Positions 1 through 11,112 of a stretch of DNA of 64,000 nt are shown piece after piece. The number at the start of each line of letters is the position of its first letter. Position 1 is the first letter of the stretch. A program made the position numbers and the translations under genes. This DNA comes from Calliopum simillimum (taxonomy: Eukaryota; Arthropoda; Insecta; Diptera; Lauxaniidae): contig OX638371.1 of assembly GCA_951812925.1 (NCBI GenBank), positions 76,765,697 to 76,829,696 of the forward strand, written 5' to 3'. The notes under the pieces are model-generated. The model was given only the letters and a program-made list of their open reading frames with translations, made no database searches and had not been told where the DNA came from.

Positions 1-480
1 ACAGAAATTCAAGCTGATGATAAAAAAGAGGATACTAGTAAAAGTTCTCGAGATGTAGATAAAATCAAGAGTATTCAAAGTGATGTTGATGAAAGTAAAG
101 TTATCACTGAAAATGCAGAAGGGAAAGGTTTGGAATCAACAGAAATTCAAGTTGACGATAAAAAACAATCAGCATCTCAAACTGAAAAAGTTGGATTGGA
201 TGATATTGAAAACAAAGGGAAGGGTTCGGAATTAACAGAAATTCAAACTGACGATAAAAAAGAGGATACTATTCAAAGTTCTCGAGATGTAGATACAATC
301 AAGACTATTGAAAGTGATGTTGATAAAACAAAAGTTTCCACTGGGAATGCACAAGGAAAGAGTTTGGAATTACCAGAAATTCAAGTTGACGATGAAAAAG
401 AGGAACCTAACCAAAGTTCTCGAGTTGTAGATAAAATCAAGACTATTGAAAGTGATGTTGATAAAACTAAAGTGACCATT
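1..480 (+). repeat. In-frame tandem 46-codon repeats in the giant protein
   Basis: Units of 138 nt begin at about 1, 235 and 373, with a shortened unit at 139-234. Each starts with a peptide of the type TEIQ-x-DDKKED and continues with SSRDVDKIK and an ESDVDKTKV-like block. The unit is a multiple of three, so copy-number change keeps frame. The array probably continues to the left of the window. Confidence 0.85.
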
Positions 481-3400
481 GACCAAGTAGATGAACAAAA
501 TGTTCAGAAAAAGAAGACTGAAAAGGCATATAATCTTGACACACAAACATACGCATCAGCATTTATTAAGGTTAATGGTGAAAAAAAAGATAAACTGAAC
601 TCATTTAAAGTTGGCGATAAGACTGTAGAGTTAACTGAATCTTGTAACTTTAATGATTTAAAAAATCAAACCGTTTCCAAAACAGGGGAATGCGTTGATA
701 AAAAAATAGTTAACAATGAAAATGTATCGAAAAGTCCTACCGATCTAAATGAAGCAACGGAAAAAATAAATGAAATTACTAAACCAAATAATGATGATAT
801 GGTAATTTCAACTTCAAAACCCACAGATAAAGAAATAATTAATACAATTAACATCGATGTAGAAAGTGGGCTGAAAACTCAAACAAGTAACCGTAATATT
901 AAAAATGAAGCGATCGTTGCCGTCGAGTTGGACAAAAACCTTGCATTCATTGATAATACTGTTAAAGAAAGTGATAACTTGAGTTCTCAGTCAAGTTCTG
1001 AAGAAAAATGCGATAAAGAAATTTTAAATGATAAAGTTAAATTGTTGAATCTAAATACGACTACTCTTATTGAAGTCGAAGTCGATACTGATTCGAACTT
1101 AAATGAAAATAACAAAACTAAAGATCTGAAGGAATCTTCAAATTTAAATCAAGAAAATAATGAAGCAGATAACAAAATTATTGGCAATGTAGTTGAATCT
1201 TCTGTAATTACAAAAGATATAAAGAAAAGTACAAATGTTAACACAACTGATACAACTAAAGAATGTACCCAAACAAACTCTAATTTTATTTTAAGTGAAA
1301 TTGAACCCAAAATAGAACTAAAAACTACAAAAACGACAAGCTTATTTCTTGCAAAAACAGTTGAAAAAGAGTCATTATCATCCTCCGAAATTGACTTCGT
1401 TAAACCTTTTTCAAAATTGCATTTATCAATGAGAAATGAAATTGGACAGCGCACACATTGGAAGATGCGTATCAAACGACGGTGTAATCGTAGCTTGGAT
1501 AGCGATGAAGACGAACATAGAAATGATGCATCTACAATTTGTGATGATTTGGAAACTTCTTTACGAAATAAATCTGTAAATAACTTAAATGTGGGAAGTG
1601 ATGCTGATGAACTTGCATTAAATATTTCAAAGTTGGACTTAAAGAGGAAAAGAGCAGAATCTGGAAGTGATTCAAATAGTGGTGAAGATAGCTATACAGC
1701 ATTTGAAGATGCTTGGTTTAGAAATCTCGGTCTATTGAACAATAAACGCAGTAGTTTAACTGAAGAAAATATTCGGAAAAAGAAAGAAACTCAAGGTTTA
1801 GAAACTGTAAATAAACAAAGCTTAGATACTGCAGAATCATTTGATCAAATGCCAACAAGTTATAAGGAAGAAGAAATTGTTGCTGTTACCGTATTAATGA
1901 ATATGCAAAATAAAAAATACCAAAATAAAGCTGACATAAATATGTTGCCTAATCTAGAGGAAGAAACGAATGCCTCAGCTGTTGCAAAAAAAGATCAACC
2001 TGAAGATAAAACCCCAGTGCCCGCGATTTCTGTCGGTTCAGCAACTAAAGTTTTAAAATCTGCATTTAAAAGCAAAACTAATGTAAATGTTCCAAAGAAG
2101 AAACTTACTTATGACGAACAAAACTTGGAGAATAATAAAGCATTACAAAAATCCTTAAAGCGTACTAATGAATTTAAAAAGAAATCAAAGAAACTACGTG
2201 TTGCAGAAGTCCAACAAAAGAAAGCTAGCAAGAATTCTGTTAGAGAAAGACTGGCAGAGATTAATGCAAAGTTTGAAAAAGAAATCGCTTTAATGAGCGA
2301 GAATATCGAAGATTTAATAATTGACGAACATTGTAAAGATATTGCCATTGAAAGTCCTATCACTACCAAAAAAATTGATGAACAGCAGTTAATGGACATA
2401 TACGGAGTTAAGAAATCAAGCCGCGGTCGTAAAAAGAAAAATAGCACCAATCAGGATCCAAAAGATGATAAGCAAAATAGTATTATTTCGTTGAATCCAA
2501 TTACGAAAAATAAACAAGATAATGTTACAGCTCAATGCATTTATCCGGTGCGTCTAACTACAAGAAATTTAGTGAAAGCTGTTGATTTACCAATACCTGA
2601 TACAATTCAAAATCAAAACTTTATGAATTCAAACAATACGACAAAATGTAGTTCAAATGGCAAAACTGATAAACTTACAAGCGAAAATAATTTGCTCATT
2701 GTGCCAGATGCAGAAGAAAACCCTAGTAAAAAACAAAAATTTGCAACAAAAAGAGCTCTAGTTCGACTTAAACGAATGGATTTCAGCAAAAATGTTTCCA
2801 TAGGTGAAAAGAAATTAAAGGAAAATAATACAATTCTTAAAGAACACCAGATAAAACAAGAACCTATAGAAGAATCTGAGCTTGCACCTAACATTGTTAA
2901 TATGAAAATAGGGCAAGAGTCCGTGAACTTCGGTAATAGTGCGAATAAAAATTTTAAAGGGAAATCTAATTGTAAACAAATAATAATTAGACCATGTGAC
3001 ATCATTCTAACAGAAGATATTATAAACGCTCAAGCTGACGAATTAAAAAAATCCTCTAAAATAGAAACTAGACAGTTGTACAAAAAGAATACAAGTCAAA
3101 AGCAAGCAGTCGAGCACATAAAATTAGAAAAGTCTGCTTGTATAGAAAGTAAAAATAAAAAGAAAGTTTATAAAAGTGTTGAAACTTCTATTACTCTTGC
3201 AGAGAAAAATGCAGGTAGCAAAACTAAATGTATTGCTAATGATGTTGAGAATGATACTATTGAAAATATATATAAAGTTGAAACTTCAAAAGGTAAAATT
3301 CAACCTTTAAATGATACTAGGGCGGTAGAAAAAAAAGGTAATTTAAAAATTGTAATATGTAAAACTAGTAAAATCTCAAATAATAATATAAAATCAAATA

Positions 3401-6400
3401 AAACTATACATGAGGAAGTTGAAGATATTGAAACTTCTAAAAGTAAAACTGAAATAATATCGAAAGATAAAAACACATTACAAAATGAAACTGAAACAAA
3501 TGCGATTTTCGACAGAAGTACAGCTGAGAAAACTTGTTACTCTAGTGCGATTTCTACTAAAACAAATGCAGCAGCCACAAGTAAGACCAAAAATTCAAAA
3601 GTAGGCCAAAAAGTAGTAAAAGATTTAACTGGGGAAAAGTCAAATGAAATAAGAACATTAGTGGATAAAACTAAATTAGGCGAAACTACTAAAACTTCTG
3701 AAGGTATCCAAACTGAATGTGACGAAAAAACAAAGGTTTTAACAACGGTTAAGTCTGCTGATGATTCTGAGAAGGTTCTGGAAAACAGTGCTGAAGACAA
3801 AACTCTGAGAAAAATTGTAGGCGCACATACAAAGCCCAAAGATGGAGCTGTGACAAGAAGCAATAAAACAGGAACTATAGCAAATAATGACAGCAAAAAA
3901 GCACCTGAGGAGAAAACAAAAGTCTTAACATCAGAAATAAGACTTGAAGCCGGTTATATTACTGAAAAGTTGGTAGTTGAAGATATTGAAACTTCTAAAA
4001 GTAAAACAGAAATAATATCGAAAGATAGAAACACATTACAAAATGAAACTGAAACAAATACTATTTTCGACATTAGTACAGCTGAGAAAACTCTAGTGAG
4101 TAAGACCAAAAAATTAAAAGTAGGCCAAAAAGTAGTAAAGGATTTAACTGTGGAAAAATCAAATAAAACATTAGCGAATAAAACTAAATTAAGTGAAACT
4201 ACTAAAACTTCCGAAGATATCCAAACTGAATGTGAAGAAAAAACAAAGGTTTTAACAACGGTTAAGATTGCTGATGATTCTGAGAATGTTGTGGAAAAAA
4301 GTACTGAAGGCAAAACTCAGAAAAGAATTGTATGCACACATACAAAGTCCAAAGATGTAGCTGTGGCAAGAATCAATAAAACAGGAACTATAGAAAATAA
4401 TGACAACAAAAAGGCACATGAGGAGAAAACAAAAGTTTTAACGTCAGAAATTAGACTTGAAGCCGGTAATGTTACTGAAAATTTGGTGGCTAATAGTGTT
4501 GAGGATAAAATTTCAGAAAGTGTTGAAACCAAGCAAACAAATCCTAAGGGTGTAGCATTAGAAAAAACAAATGAAATCAAACCTTTAGCAACTAATGTAA
4601 AAGCCGATGAAATTACTAACAGTTCAGATGACAAAAAAGCATTTAAAGGAAAAGCTAAGAATTTAAAATTGGCGACCACTGACGTCCTTGCAACTATTGA
4701 TGATACTGAGAAGGTTGTGCACAAAAGTGCTAAGGATAGGGCTTCGCAACAAATTGAAATAACACCAACAAAAACTAAATACGAAACTGCATGTAAACAA
4801 ATAAATAAAATTGCTGAGGAACCAACGTTGGAAAGCGTTAAAATCACAGAAACAAAAATTAAGAGTGTAACTGTGGGAAAAAAGACTAAAGCTGACGAAG
4901 GCACTAAATATTCTGGGGACAACAAAAAGCCATTGGAAGAAAAAATTAAAGTTCTAACTTCGGAAATTAAAGTTGACGTCACTAAATTTGCTGATGATAC
5001 TGAAAAGGTTGTGAGAGAAAGTGCTAATGATAAAACCTCGGAAACACTTGAAATCACACAAACAAAAAATAAAAATCTTACTCCAGGAAGAATCAATAAA
5101 ATAAAAATTTTAGTCAGTCAAACTGTAACCGATAAAACCAATAAAAGTTCTGAGATCAACAAGTCGTCTAAAGAAAAAAGTAAAATTTTAACATCAGAAC
5201 TCGTCAAAACTGTTGATAATACCGAAACCTTGAAAGTTGTAGCTGAAGAAGCTAAAACCACTCTAACTAAATCTGAAGATGTCATTTTAAAAACAACCAA
5301 TAAATTTAGAACTTCAACAAATAAGAATATTAAAAAGGCATTTGAAGAAAAAAATAAAGCTTTAACATCAGAAATTTTAGTTGAAGCAGCTGACGTTATT
5401 GAAACTGCTGATGACATCGGAATGGTTGTGAAGGAAAGTATTGAGGATAAAAATTCAGAAAAAAAACTTAAAACCAATCAAACGAAGGCAAAACAACTTA
5501 CGGTAGAAGAAAAGGACACTTCTATTGCTATTGATAACAGCAAATCTCCCAAGTCTGCTGAAATGAAAACACTTACAGATGACAAAATCAAAGATGTTGC
5601 CGTAATAAATATGGAAGCAAGCAACGTTACTAAAACAACAAATAATACTGAAATAGTTGAAAATAATTTAGTTAAACCCGCTGAAACTATTCAAACAATT
5701 TCAGAAGTCATTGAAAAAGTAACCAATAATGTAGGTAAAAATTTTGTAAAAACTTCAACGAATGCGGTTAAAACAGACGAAACTTCGATTAAATCTGATA
5801 GCCAAATAAAGTCATTTGTGGAAATAAATCAAAATTTAACATTAGATATTACAGTTCAAGAAAAAGTTATCGAAAAAAGTACTGAAGTTATTACTAAAGC
5901 TTTAACATCTGGAATTGTAGTTGAAACAGACGATATCAGAAAAACAGTAGTAGACGTTGAGATGCCTGCTGAGAAAAGGATTAAAATTTCAACAAATGAA
6001 AATAAAGCTGATGCAGTCCAATCAGCCATTTCTTCTAACACCGAAAACTCCTTTATTTTGAATATAACCTCTGATTTTTCGAATGCTATTGAATCAACTA
6101 AAGATCTAAGTTTTGTCGAGCAAAAAAATGTAGCAACTATTTCTATTGAAAAAGCTGAAAATAAAATGGAAAAAACTACTATAGCTGTTGATAAAACGAA
6201 AACCATTACAGAAAAGTCAATTTTAATCGAAAACAAAATGCAAGTCGATCCGGATGACGAAATACGGAAGAAATTAGATGACAGCATAGAAATGGTGTTT
6301 GGCAATAAAAACGAATCAAACATAGAAAAGGGCTTGTTGGATACATCTCCAGGGGAAGGCTTGGAATACACATCAACAACTAAACCAATGGAATCAGAAA

Positions 6401-9400
6401 CACAAACCACACTTATGACGCATGAAGAACGGAGTTCAGAAATTACGACTGAGCAACTAGATCGTGGAATTGATGCAATATTAGGTTCTTCAAATAGGAC
6501 TTCACATCAGGATAAAATGACCATAACAAACAAAGAGGAAAAGCTGTCAACGAATAAACAAAAGCTAGGCATATTAACTGCTCAGAAAATAAACGCACTT
6601 TTTGTGGAAAAAGCTGCAGAGAAAAGCAAAAACAGTGCATTTGAGTATGATTTAGAAAAAAGTTTAAATCTATCAACTGAGAAAATTTTCAATAAAATTA
6701 AACAAACCGCTGCAGAGCTAACAAAAGCGAAAACATGCCCAAGAGAACATGAAACAGCTAAAAAACCAGTCAGTAAAAAGTCTTTTGCAGATGTTAAAAT
6801 TGTATCAGCTAATGTACCTGATCGGGTTTTTGCAGATGATGAAAGTGATAATAGTAGTAGTGGAGATGCTTCGTCCCATGAAAGCTACTTTCCCTCAATA
6901 CCACATGATGATGATGTGACAGATAACTTAAAAGGTGACGCTGAAGAATTGCCTACTAATTTGGAAGAAGCGAATGCATCTAACTTAGAAACCTTAGCAC
7001 TTTCTTCAATTTCCGATATAACAACTGACCCTTATTTCACAAGCTTTCCTGATATTTTGGATCAAATGCTTCAATCTCAATCACAGTCTCAGGAGACAAC
7101 AGATTGCATGATATCGGGAAAGAACTATGTGCAAAAATGGTCAGAAAGTAGTTATACCCATAAAGGCGTAGAAGAAACTAAAAATCTAGATGCTGTTCCA
7201 ATTCCAGCACCTTCTGAAAATCATAACATTTATATTTCACAAATATTCGAATCAAATACAAATGCAATATTTTTTGATGAAGCCGATGTTGCCACAAATA
7301 TTGGATTTGATTTGGATGGTAATGTAACAGTTGAGGACCTACTCGCTCACGATAGTGATGATTTATTTCCTTTCTCGGAGCTCGACAAATCTCAAAGTCG
7401 CAGTAATTCATTTTCGTCTGAGTCTGAAATTTGTGCCAGTTCTACAAATGATTCTTGTGAAGATATATCTCATGCAACAAAGGCAGTAGCTTGTGATCAT
7501 AGCTATAATAAGGAAGCCAAGGATCAAGATAAAAATATGGCACATACCAAAACAATTGAATGTATAGAAGATACTAAGGATGTATCTGCAAAGATACCAC
7601 CGACATCTAATGAAGTAAACATAAACGAGATTAATAAAGACTTATATAAATTGTTGGATCTAGATGTAGGACTATCTACAACATCTACCGGCATTCCTGA
7701 AGCTACAAGTAGTTGTCCAGATAAGCGTGTACTAATTATGCGTAAGAATTCACAGGAATTAGAAAAATGTAATAAGGATTTTATTTCTAAGACTTGGAAA
7801 AAATCTCCAAAATCAACTACTGTCAAAGATTTACTTTTCCCACGTTCAAAACTCAATGTAAATGCTACTGTTTTTTGGAGAAAACCAAGAAAAGAGGAAA
7901 ATTCATCGCCAACGAAAAGTGGCGTTGTGCCAACTGAAGGAACTGATAAAAATACACCCACTAAAGCCTTCCGTGACAGTATAAGAGAGGTCTCTGTATC
8001 TACTGCAGCGTCCATAATTCCGTCAGCTATAGCGTCAACTACAGCACCAAATACACCGCCAACTTCACCCTCGATAATTATGCCAAACACGCCAGAAATT
8101 ACACCACAAGCTACATTGGTAACTATAGCATCAATTATAGCCCCAGCTATAGTGTCAACTACAGCCCCAGCTATAGTGTCAACTACAGCCCCAACAGTGT
8201 CAACTACAGCCCCAACATCTATAGTGTCAACTACAGCCTCAACGTCTATAGTGGCAACTACAGCCCGAACATCTATAGTGTCAACTACAGCCCCTACAGT
8301 GTCAAATACAGCTCCAACATTGTCAACTACAGTCCTAACAGTATCAGTCCCAACAGTGTCAGCTACAGCCCCAAAATCTATCGTGTCAACTACAGCCCAA
8401 ACATCTACAATGTCAAATATAGCGCAAACCAAAGTTTCAGCGAAAGCCCCAGCTATAGTATCAACCACACCCTCAACTATAGTATCAACCATAGCTCCAG
8501 CTGTATCAACAACAACCCCAGCTTCAGTGTCAACGTTAGCGCAAGGTAGTGTTGTGCCAACTACTGCTTCAGCTTTAGTATCCACTGTTGCTCCAACTAT
8601 AGTGCTATCTAAAGTGCCAACTACAGCTTTAACTAAAGCGTCTACTACAGGAAGTTCGCATTGCTTAGAAATACCGTCAGACAAAAAAAATGAGATAGTG
8701 GAAAAACCTGTAATGGTCAACGTCGCCGAAGAATCAAAAATCAATAGCTGCAGTCTAGAAAGTAAGCCGATAATATCTATAGTACAATCAAAAGATGTTG
8801 GTTCGTTTTCTACGACACTTCCAAAAACAACGGAAATGCACCCAACAATTTCGATTCAACCGATAATTACAATTCATAGTCAAACAAATCGATTACAAAG
8901 AATGGACCAGATTCCAAACCAGAATACAGTAAATCATGAATATTCAAGTTTACCTTGTACGAGAAACGATTCCTCAAAAAGAGAACATACACCTACATTG
9001 GACGAGGAGTCTTTTCTTGAGGAAAGAAACAGTGATTCCGCCAGCAGTAGTATTAGTAACAGTAGCAAAGACAGATCTCCGTTCAAAAGAGAAAGTACTC
9101 CAACTATGGATGAACCTCCTCAGAAGAAAATATGTCTTCAGCTTATCCCAGAAAAAATTTCGTCGAGTGATATTTTTGATATATTAAAAAATGAACCTCC
9201 AATTAACACTGTACCTTGTAACTCATCTACAAATGATGCGAATGGGTCTAGCGATTTAAACAAAGTTTTTGTACCAGTTTCATCACCTCCACATCATAGC
9301 GAAGAAATTACAATCGAAACAATTGAAGAAATAAATGAGGACAAATTAACTGGCGTTAACAAAAAAATTCAATCGAGTATATGTGATGAAGATGTAAAAA

Positions 9401-11112
9401 TTCAAAGGTCAAATAGTAAAGGGGTAATGCTAACAACAAATGATACAAAAAATAAAAACCCAAAAAGTTTACCTGATATTGCGAACTATGAAAATCAGAT
9501 GATATCCACTCAGAAAACTAAAAACACAACAAATAGTCCCCAAGAAAGCATTCATAAATCGTTAGCAATAACTAAAAATAGAGGATCTTTTGATGGTTCA
9601 ATTGAAAGTTGTTCCCCTAAGGATAACGAGGATCATTCGATGTCAACCCATCAGAATCAGAAAACTAAAAACACAAAACAAAGTCACCACGAAAGCGTTC
9701 ATAAATCTCTAGCGACTACTAAGCATAGGGTCTCTATTGATAGTTCAGTAGAAAGTTGTTCTTCTAAGATTGTTCATATAGATAACAAAGATCATCACAA
9801 TCAGAAAATTAGAAACACAAAATATAGTCCCCACGAAAACGTTTATAAATCTCCAGCAATTTCTAAGAATAGTCCTTATTTTGATAGTTCAGTAGAAACA
9901 AAAACTAACGTAGATGAAACTAAGCTTATCAAAACTAAAGTAATCACGCCCAAAATAAATACATCGCCATCATCAACGTATGTCAAGTCCTCGCCAGTTT
10001 CAAATAAAAGCTCTTTCACGGAATCATATAATAAAGTGGTAAAAGAGACAACAACACATGGTATAGACAAATCTAATACAGATATTGCATTTATCAAAAA
10101 AATTAGTCACACAGTATCAACAGCGAAATCATCTTCAAATAAAACGGAATTATCAACAGTATCCCCGAAAAAGCCAACTACACCAGTATCTACAAATAGT
10201 TCAAAAGTATCACCTCACTCCACAACTAAATTTCAAGTTGCTGCAAAATTGAATCTGAAAGAAAGCACAACGACAACACCAACACTAAACGTAAACAATC
10301 GCTATCATCCGTATACTCAACCACCGAATGATGCTACTACAAATAATCGAAATAAATATGTCTATCAAAGAGTTCCTAGTATCGCTGATGCTAAACAAAC
10401 TGCCAAAAAAGAAAAAATTCAATTACCCACAAATACAATGCAACACCAAAAGCCCCCACCAATAAATAAAGTAGCACCCGAACTGCAAACTCAAATTAAT
10501 ATCTCTAAACATTCGCAAAAAAGTGATGCTTCGACGCTTGCAACCAACTTTAAATTATCTGAATCAGATGAAAAAGAATTGGCAGCAAAACTTAAAGCAT
10601 ATAGTGAAAGTTTACCACCTGCGAAAATTTACAGAGAACATGTTGAGCAAAAACTTAAACTAGAAAAACATGAGGAAAAACTACGTCTAGAAATGCGTTT
10701 AGAGTATCTTGAAAAAGAAAAACAAAGGCAAATATTGCAATATAAGGCAGAAGCTCAACGCTTAAAACGTAAAGCCAGTAGTGAGTCTTTAGAAGCACAT
10801 TACAAAAAATATGGAAACTCTTCTAAATCGTCGTCAACTTCTAACTGTAGTAGACAACAACAATATCAACATCAAAAGCAACAACAACACCAACAACAAC
10901 ACCAACAACAACACCAACAACAACAACAACAAAAATCACATAATCGGAAAGTATATGTTAACAAATTTAGCGAAATTGAGAAAAAACTATCCGATTCTAG
11001 AAAATTTGGTACTAAAAATCAAACACCTTTAACCACTCCTACGGCTTGGGAACCAAAAGCGCCTAGTGTTGATGAAATAATGGAACATTTAGCAAAAATG
11101 AAAAAATCCTAA
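1..11112 (+). CDS. Giant low-complexity repetitive protein, 5'-partial, last exon
   Basis: The reading frame is open from the first base of the window to a TAA at 11110-11112 (3703 codons), so the start lies upstream. I do not recognise the family. Visible parts, in order: tandem 46-residue repeats at the left edge; a long Lys/Glu/Thr/Ser-rich region with a 186-residue internal duplication; several basic NLS-like clusters (for example RGRKKK near 2420-2440); acidic Ser-rich patches (near 6840-6870); a Thr/Ser/Ala/Pro mucin-like stretch at about 8000-8650; a charged coiled-coil-like segment at about 10550-10800, rich in K, E, L and R; a poly-Gln tract; and a C-terminus ending in MEHLAKMKKS. 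The composition predicts mostly disordered protein. The basic clusters suggest a nuclear or cytoskeletal scaffold, but this is inference. Uninterrupted coding over 11 kb in such AT-rich DNA shows it is under selection as a protein. No intron is seen within the window. Confidence 0.85.
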   Translation, partial: TEIQADDKKEDTSKSSRDVDKIKSIQSDVDESKVITENAEGKGLESTEIQVDDKKQSASQTEKVGLDDIENKGKGSELTEIQTDDKKEDTIQSSRDVDTIKTIESDVDKTKVSTGNAQGKSLELPEIQVDDEKEEPNQSSRVVDKIKTIESDVDKTKVTIDQVDEQNVQKKKTEKAYNLDTQTYASAFIKVNGEKKDKLNSFKVGDKTVELTESCNFNDLKNQTVSKTGECVDKKIVNNENVSKSPTDLNEATEKINEITKPNNDDMVISTSKPTDKEIINTINIDVESGLKTQTSNRNIKNEAIVAVELDKNLAFIDNTVKESDNLSSQSSSEEKCDKEILNDKVKLLNLNTTTLIEVEVDTDSNLNENNKTKDLKESSNLNQENNEADNKIIGNVVESSVITKDIKKSTNVNTTDTTKECTQTNSNFILSEIEPKIELKTTKTTSLFLAKTVEKESLSSSEIDFVKPFSKLHLSMRNEIGQRTHWKMRIKRRCNRSLDSDEDEHRNDASTICDDLETSLRNKSVNNLNVGSDADELALNISKLDLKRKRAESGSDSNSGEDSYTAFEDAWFRNLGLLNNKRSSLTEENIRKKKETQGLETVNKQSLDTAESFDQMPTSYKEEEIVAVTVLMNMQNKKYQNKADINMLPNLEEETNASAVAKKDQPEDKTPVPAISVGSATKVLKSAFKSKTNVNVPKKKLTYDEQNLENNKALQKSLKRTNEFKKKSKKLRVAEVQQKKASKNSVRERLAEINAKFEKEIALMSENIEDLIIDEHCKDIAIESPITTKKIDEQQLMDIYGVKKSSRGRKKKNSTNQDPKDDKQNSIISLNPITKNKQDNVTAQCIYPVRLTTRNLVKAVDLPIPDTIQNQNFMNSNNTTKCSSNGKTDKLTSENNLLIVPDAEENPSKKQKFATKRALVRLKRMDFSKNVSIGEKKLKENNTILKEHQIKQEPIEESELAPNIVNMKIGQESVNFGNSANKNFKGKSNCKQIIIRPCDIILTEDIINAQADELKKSSKIETRQLYKKNTSQKQAVEHIKLEKSACIESKNKKKVYKSVETSITLAEKNAGSKTKCIANDVENDTIENIYKVETSKGKIQPLNDTRAVEKKGNLKIVICKTSKISNNNIKSNKTIHEEVEDIETSKSKTEIISKDKNTLQNETETNAIFDRSTAEKTCYSSAISTKTNAAATSKTKNSKVGQKVVKDLTGEKSNEIRTLVDKTKLGETTKTSEGIQTECDEKTKVLTTVKSADDSEKVLENSAEDKTLRKIVGAHTKPKDGAVTRSNKTGTIANNDSKKAPEEKTKVLTSEIRLEAGYITEKLVVEDIETSKSKTEIISKDRNTLQNETETNTIFDISTAEKTLVSKTKKLKVGQKVVKDLTVEKSNKTLANKTKLSETTKTSEDIQTECEEKTKVLTTVKIADDSENVVEKSTEGKTQKRIVCTHTKSKDVAVARINKTGTIENNDNKKAHEEKTKVLTSEIRLEAGNVTENLVANSVEDKISESVETKQTNPKGVALEKTNEIKPLATNVKADEITNSSDDKKAFKGKAKNLKLATTDVLATIDDTEKVVHKSAKDRASQQIEITPTKTKYETACKQINKIAEEPTLESVKITETKIKSVTVGKKTKADEGTKYSGDNKKPLEEKIKVLTSEIKVDVTKFADDTEKVVRESANDKTSETLEITQTKNKNLTPGRINKIKILVSQTVTDKTNKSSEINKSSKEKSKILTSELVKTVDNTETLKVVAEEAKTTLTKSEDVILKTTNKFRTSTNKNIKKAFEEKNKALTSEILVEAADVIETADDIGMVVKESIEDKNSEKKLKTNQTKAKQLTVEEKDTSIAIDNSKSPKSAEMKTLTDDKIKDVAVINMEASNVTKTTNNTEIVENNLVKPAETIQTISEVIEKVTNNVGKNFVKTSTNAVKTDETSIKSDSQIKSFVEINQNLTLDITVQEKVIEKSTEVITKALTSGIVVETDDIRKTVVDVEMPAEKRIKISTNENKADAVQSAISSNTENSFILNITSDFSNAIESTKDLSFVEQKNVATISIEKAENKMEKTTIAVDKTKTITEKSILIENKMQVDPDDEIRKKLDDSIEMVFGNKNESNIEKGLLDTSPGEGLEYTSTTKPMESETQTTLMTHEERSSEITTEQLDRGIDAILGSSNRTSHQDKMTITNKEEKLSTNKQKLGILTAQKINALFVEKAAEKSKNSAFEYDLEKSLNLSTEKIFNKIKQTAAELTKAKTCPREHETAKKPVSKKSFADVKIVSANVPDRVFADDESDNSSSGDASSHESYFPSIPHDDDVTDNLKGDAEELPTNLEEANASNLETLALSSISDITTDPYFTSFPDILDQMLQSQSQSQETTDCMISGKNYVQKWSESSYTHKGVEETKNLDAVPIPAPSENHNIYISQIFESNTNAIFFDEADVATNIGFDLDGNVTVEDLLAHDSDDLFPFSELDKSQSRSNSFSSESEICASSTNDSCEDISHATKAVACDHSYNKEAKDQDKNMAHTKTIECIEDTKDVSAKIPPTSNEVNINEINKDLYKLLDLDVGLSTTSTGIPEATSSCPDKRVLIMRKNSQELEKCNKDFISKTWKKSPKSTTVKDLLFPRSKLNVNATVFWRKPRKEENSSPTKSGVVPTEGTDKNTPTKAFRDSIREVSVSTAASIIPSAIASTTAPNTPPTSPSIIMPNTPEITPQATLVTIASIIAPAIVSTTAPAIVSTTAPTVSTTAPTSIVSTTASTSIVATTARTSIVSTTAPTVSNTAPTLSTTVLTVSVPTVSATAPKSIVSTTAQTSTMSNIAQTKVSAKAPAIVSTTPSTIVSTIAPAVSTTTPASVSTLAQGSVVPTTASALVSTVAPTIVLSKVPTTALTKASTTGSSHCLEIPSDKKNEIVEKPVMVNVAEESKINSCSLESKPIISIVQSKDVGSFSTTLPKTTEMHPTISIQPIITIHSQTNRLQRMDQIPNQNTVNHEYSSLPCTRNDSSKREHTPTLDEESFLEERNSDSASSSISNSSKDRSPFKRESTPTMDEPPQKKICLQLIPEKISSSDIFDILKNEPPINTVPCNSSTNDANGSSDLNKVFVPVSSPPHHSEEITIETIEEINEDKLTGVNKKIQSSICDEDVKIQRSNSKGVMLTTNDTKNKNPKSLPDIANYENQMISTQKTKNTTNSPQESIHKSLAITKNRGSFDGSIESCSPKDNEDHSMSTHQNQKTKNTKQSHHESVHKSLATTKHRVSIDSSVESCSSKIVHIDNKDHHNQKIRNTKYSPHENVYKSPAISKNSPYFDSSVETKTNVDETKLIKTKVITPKINTSPSSTYVKSSPVSNKSSFTESYNKVVKETTTHGIDKSNTDIAFIKKISHTVSTAKSSSNKTELSTVSPKKPTTPVSTNSSKVSPHSTTKFQVAAKLNLKESTTTTPTLNVNNRYHPYTQPPNDATTNNRNKYVYQRVPSIADAKQTAKKEKIQLPTNTMQHQKPPPINKVAPELQTQINISKHSQKSDASTLATNFKLSESDEKELAAKLKAYSESLPPAKIYREHVEQKLKLEKHEEKLRLEMRLEYLEKEKQRQILQYKAEAQRLKRKASSESLEAHYKKYGNSSKSSSTSNCSRQQQYQHQKQQQHQQQHQQQHQQQQQQKSHNRKVYVNKFSEIEKKLSDSRKFGTKNQTPLTTPTAWEPKAPSVDEIMEHLAKMKKS
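3421..4500 (+). repeat. Large in-frame duplication (558 nt, 186 codons) in the giant protein
   Basis: A block beginning EDIETSKSKTEIISKD at 3421 recurs at 3979. The two copies stay aligned through the ETETN, KVGQKVVKDLT, IQTEC and EEKTKVLTSEIRLEAG segments. The second copy carries small in-frame deletions. Looser related blocks (KVLTSEI, DDTEKVV) recur to about 5450, so the central third of the protein grew by repeated duplication. Confidence 0.8.
8000..8650 (+). repeat. Thr/Ser/Pro-rich mucin-like short repeats in the giant protein
   Basis: About 215 codons consist largely of variants of the unit APTIVSTT, with the DNA core gtgtcaactacagccccaac repeated in frame. The Ser/Thr/Ala/Pro/Val bias resembles O-glycosylated or phosphorylated linkers. 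The same DNA read in reverse gives a long open frame as a by-product of the repeat. Confidence 0.85.
10849..10933 (+). repeat. Poly-glutamine/histidine tract
   Basis: A CAA/CAG/CAC triplet run encodes a Gln-rich tract with interspersed His and a few Tyr/Lys, just after the coiled-coil-like segment and before the conserved-looking C-terminus. It is probably length-polymorphic. Confidence 0.9.

Noticed and set aside
7524..8744. 406-codon open frame on the minus strand
   Set aside because: It runs antisense to the Thr/Pro-rich repeats of the giant protein and is made of DT/AVV repeats produced by the same DNA. It is a shadow, as are the other antisense frames in 1-11112.
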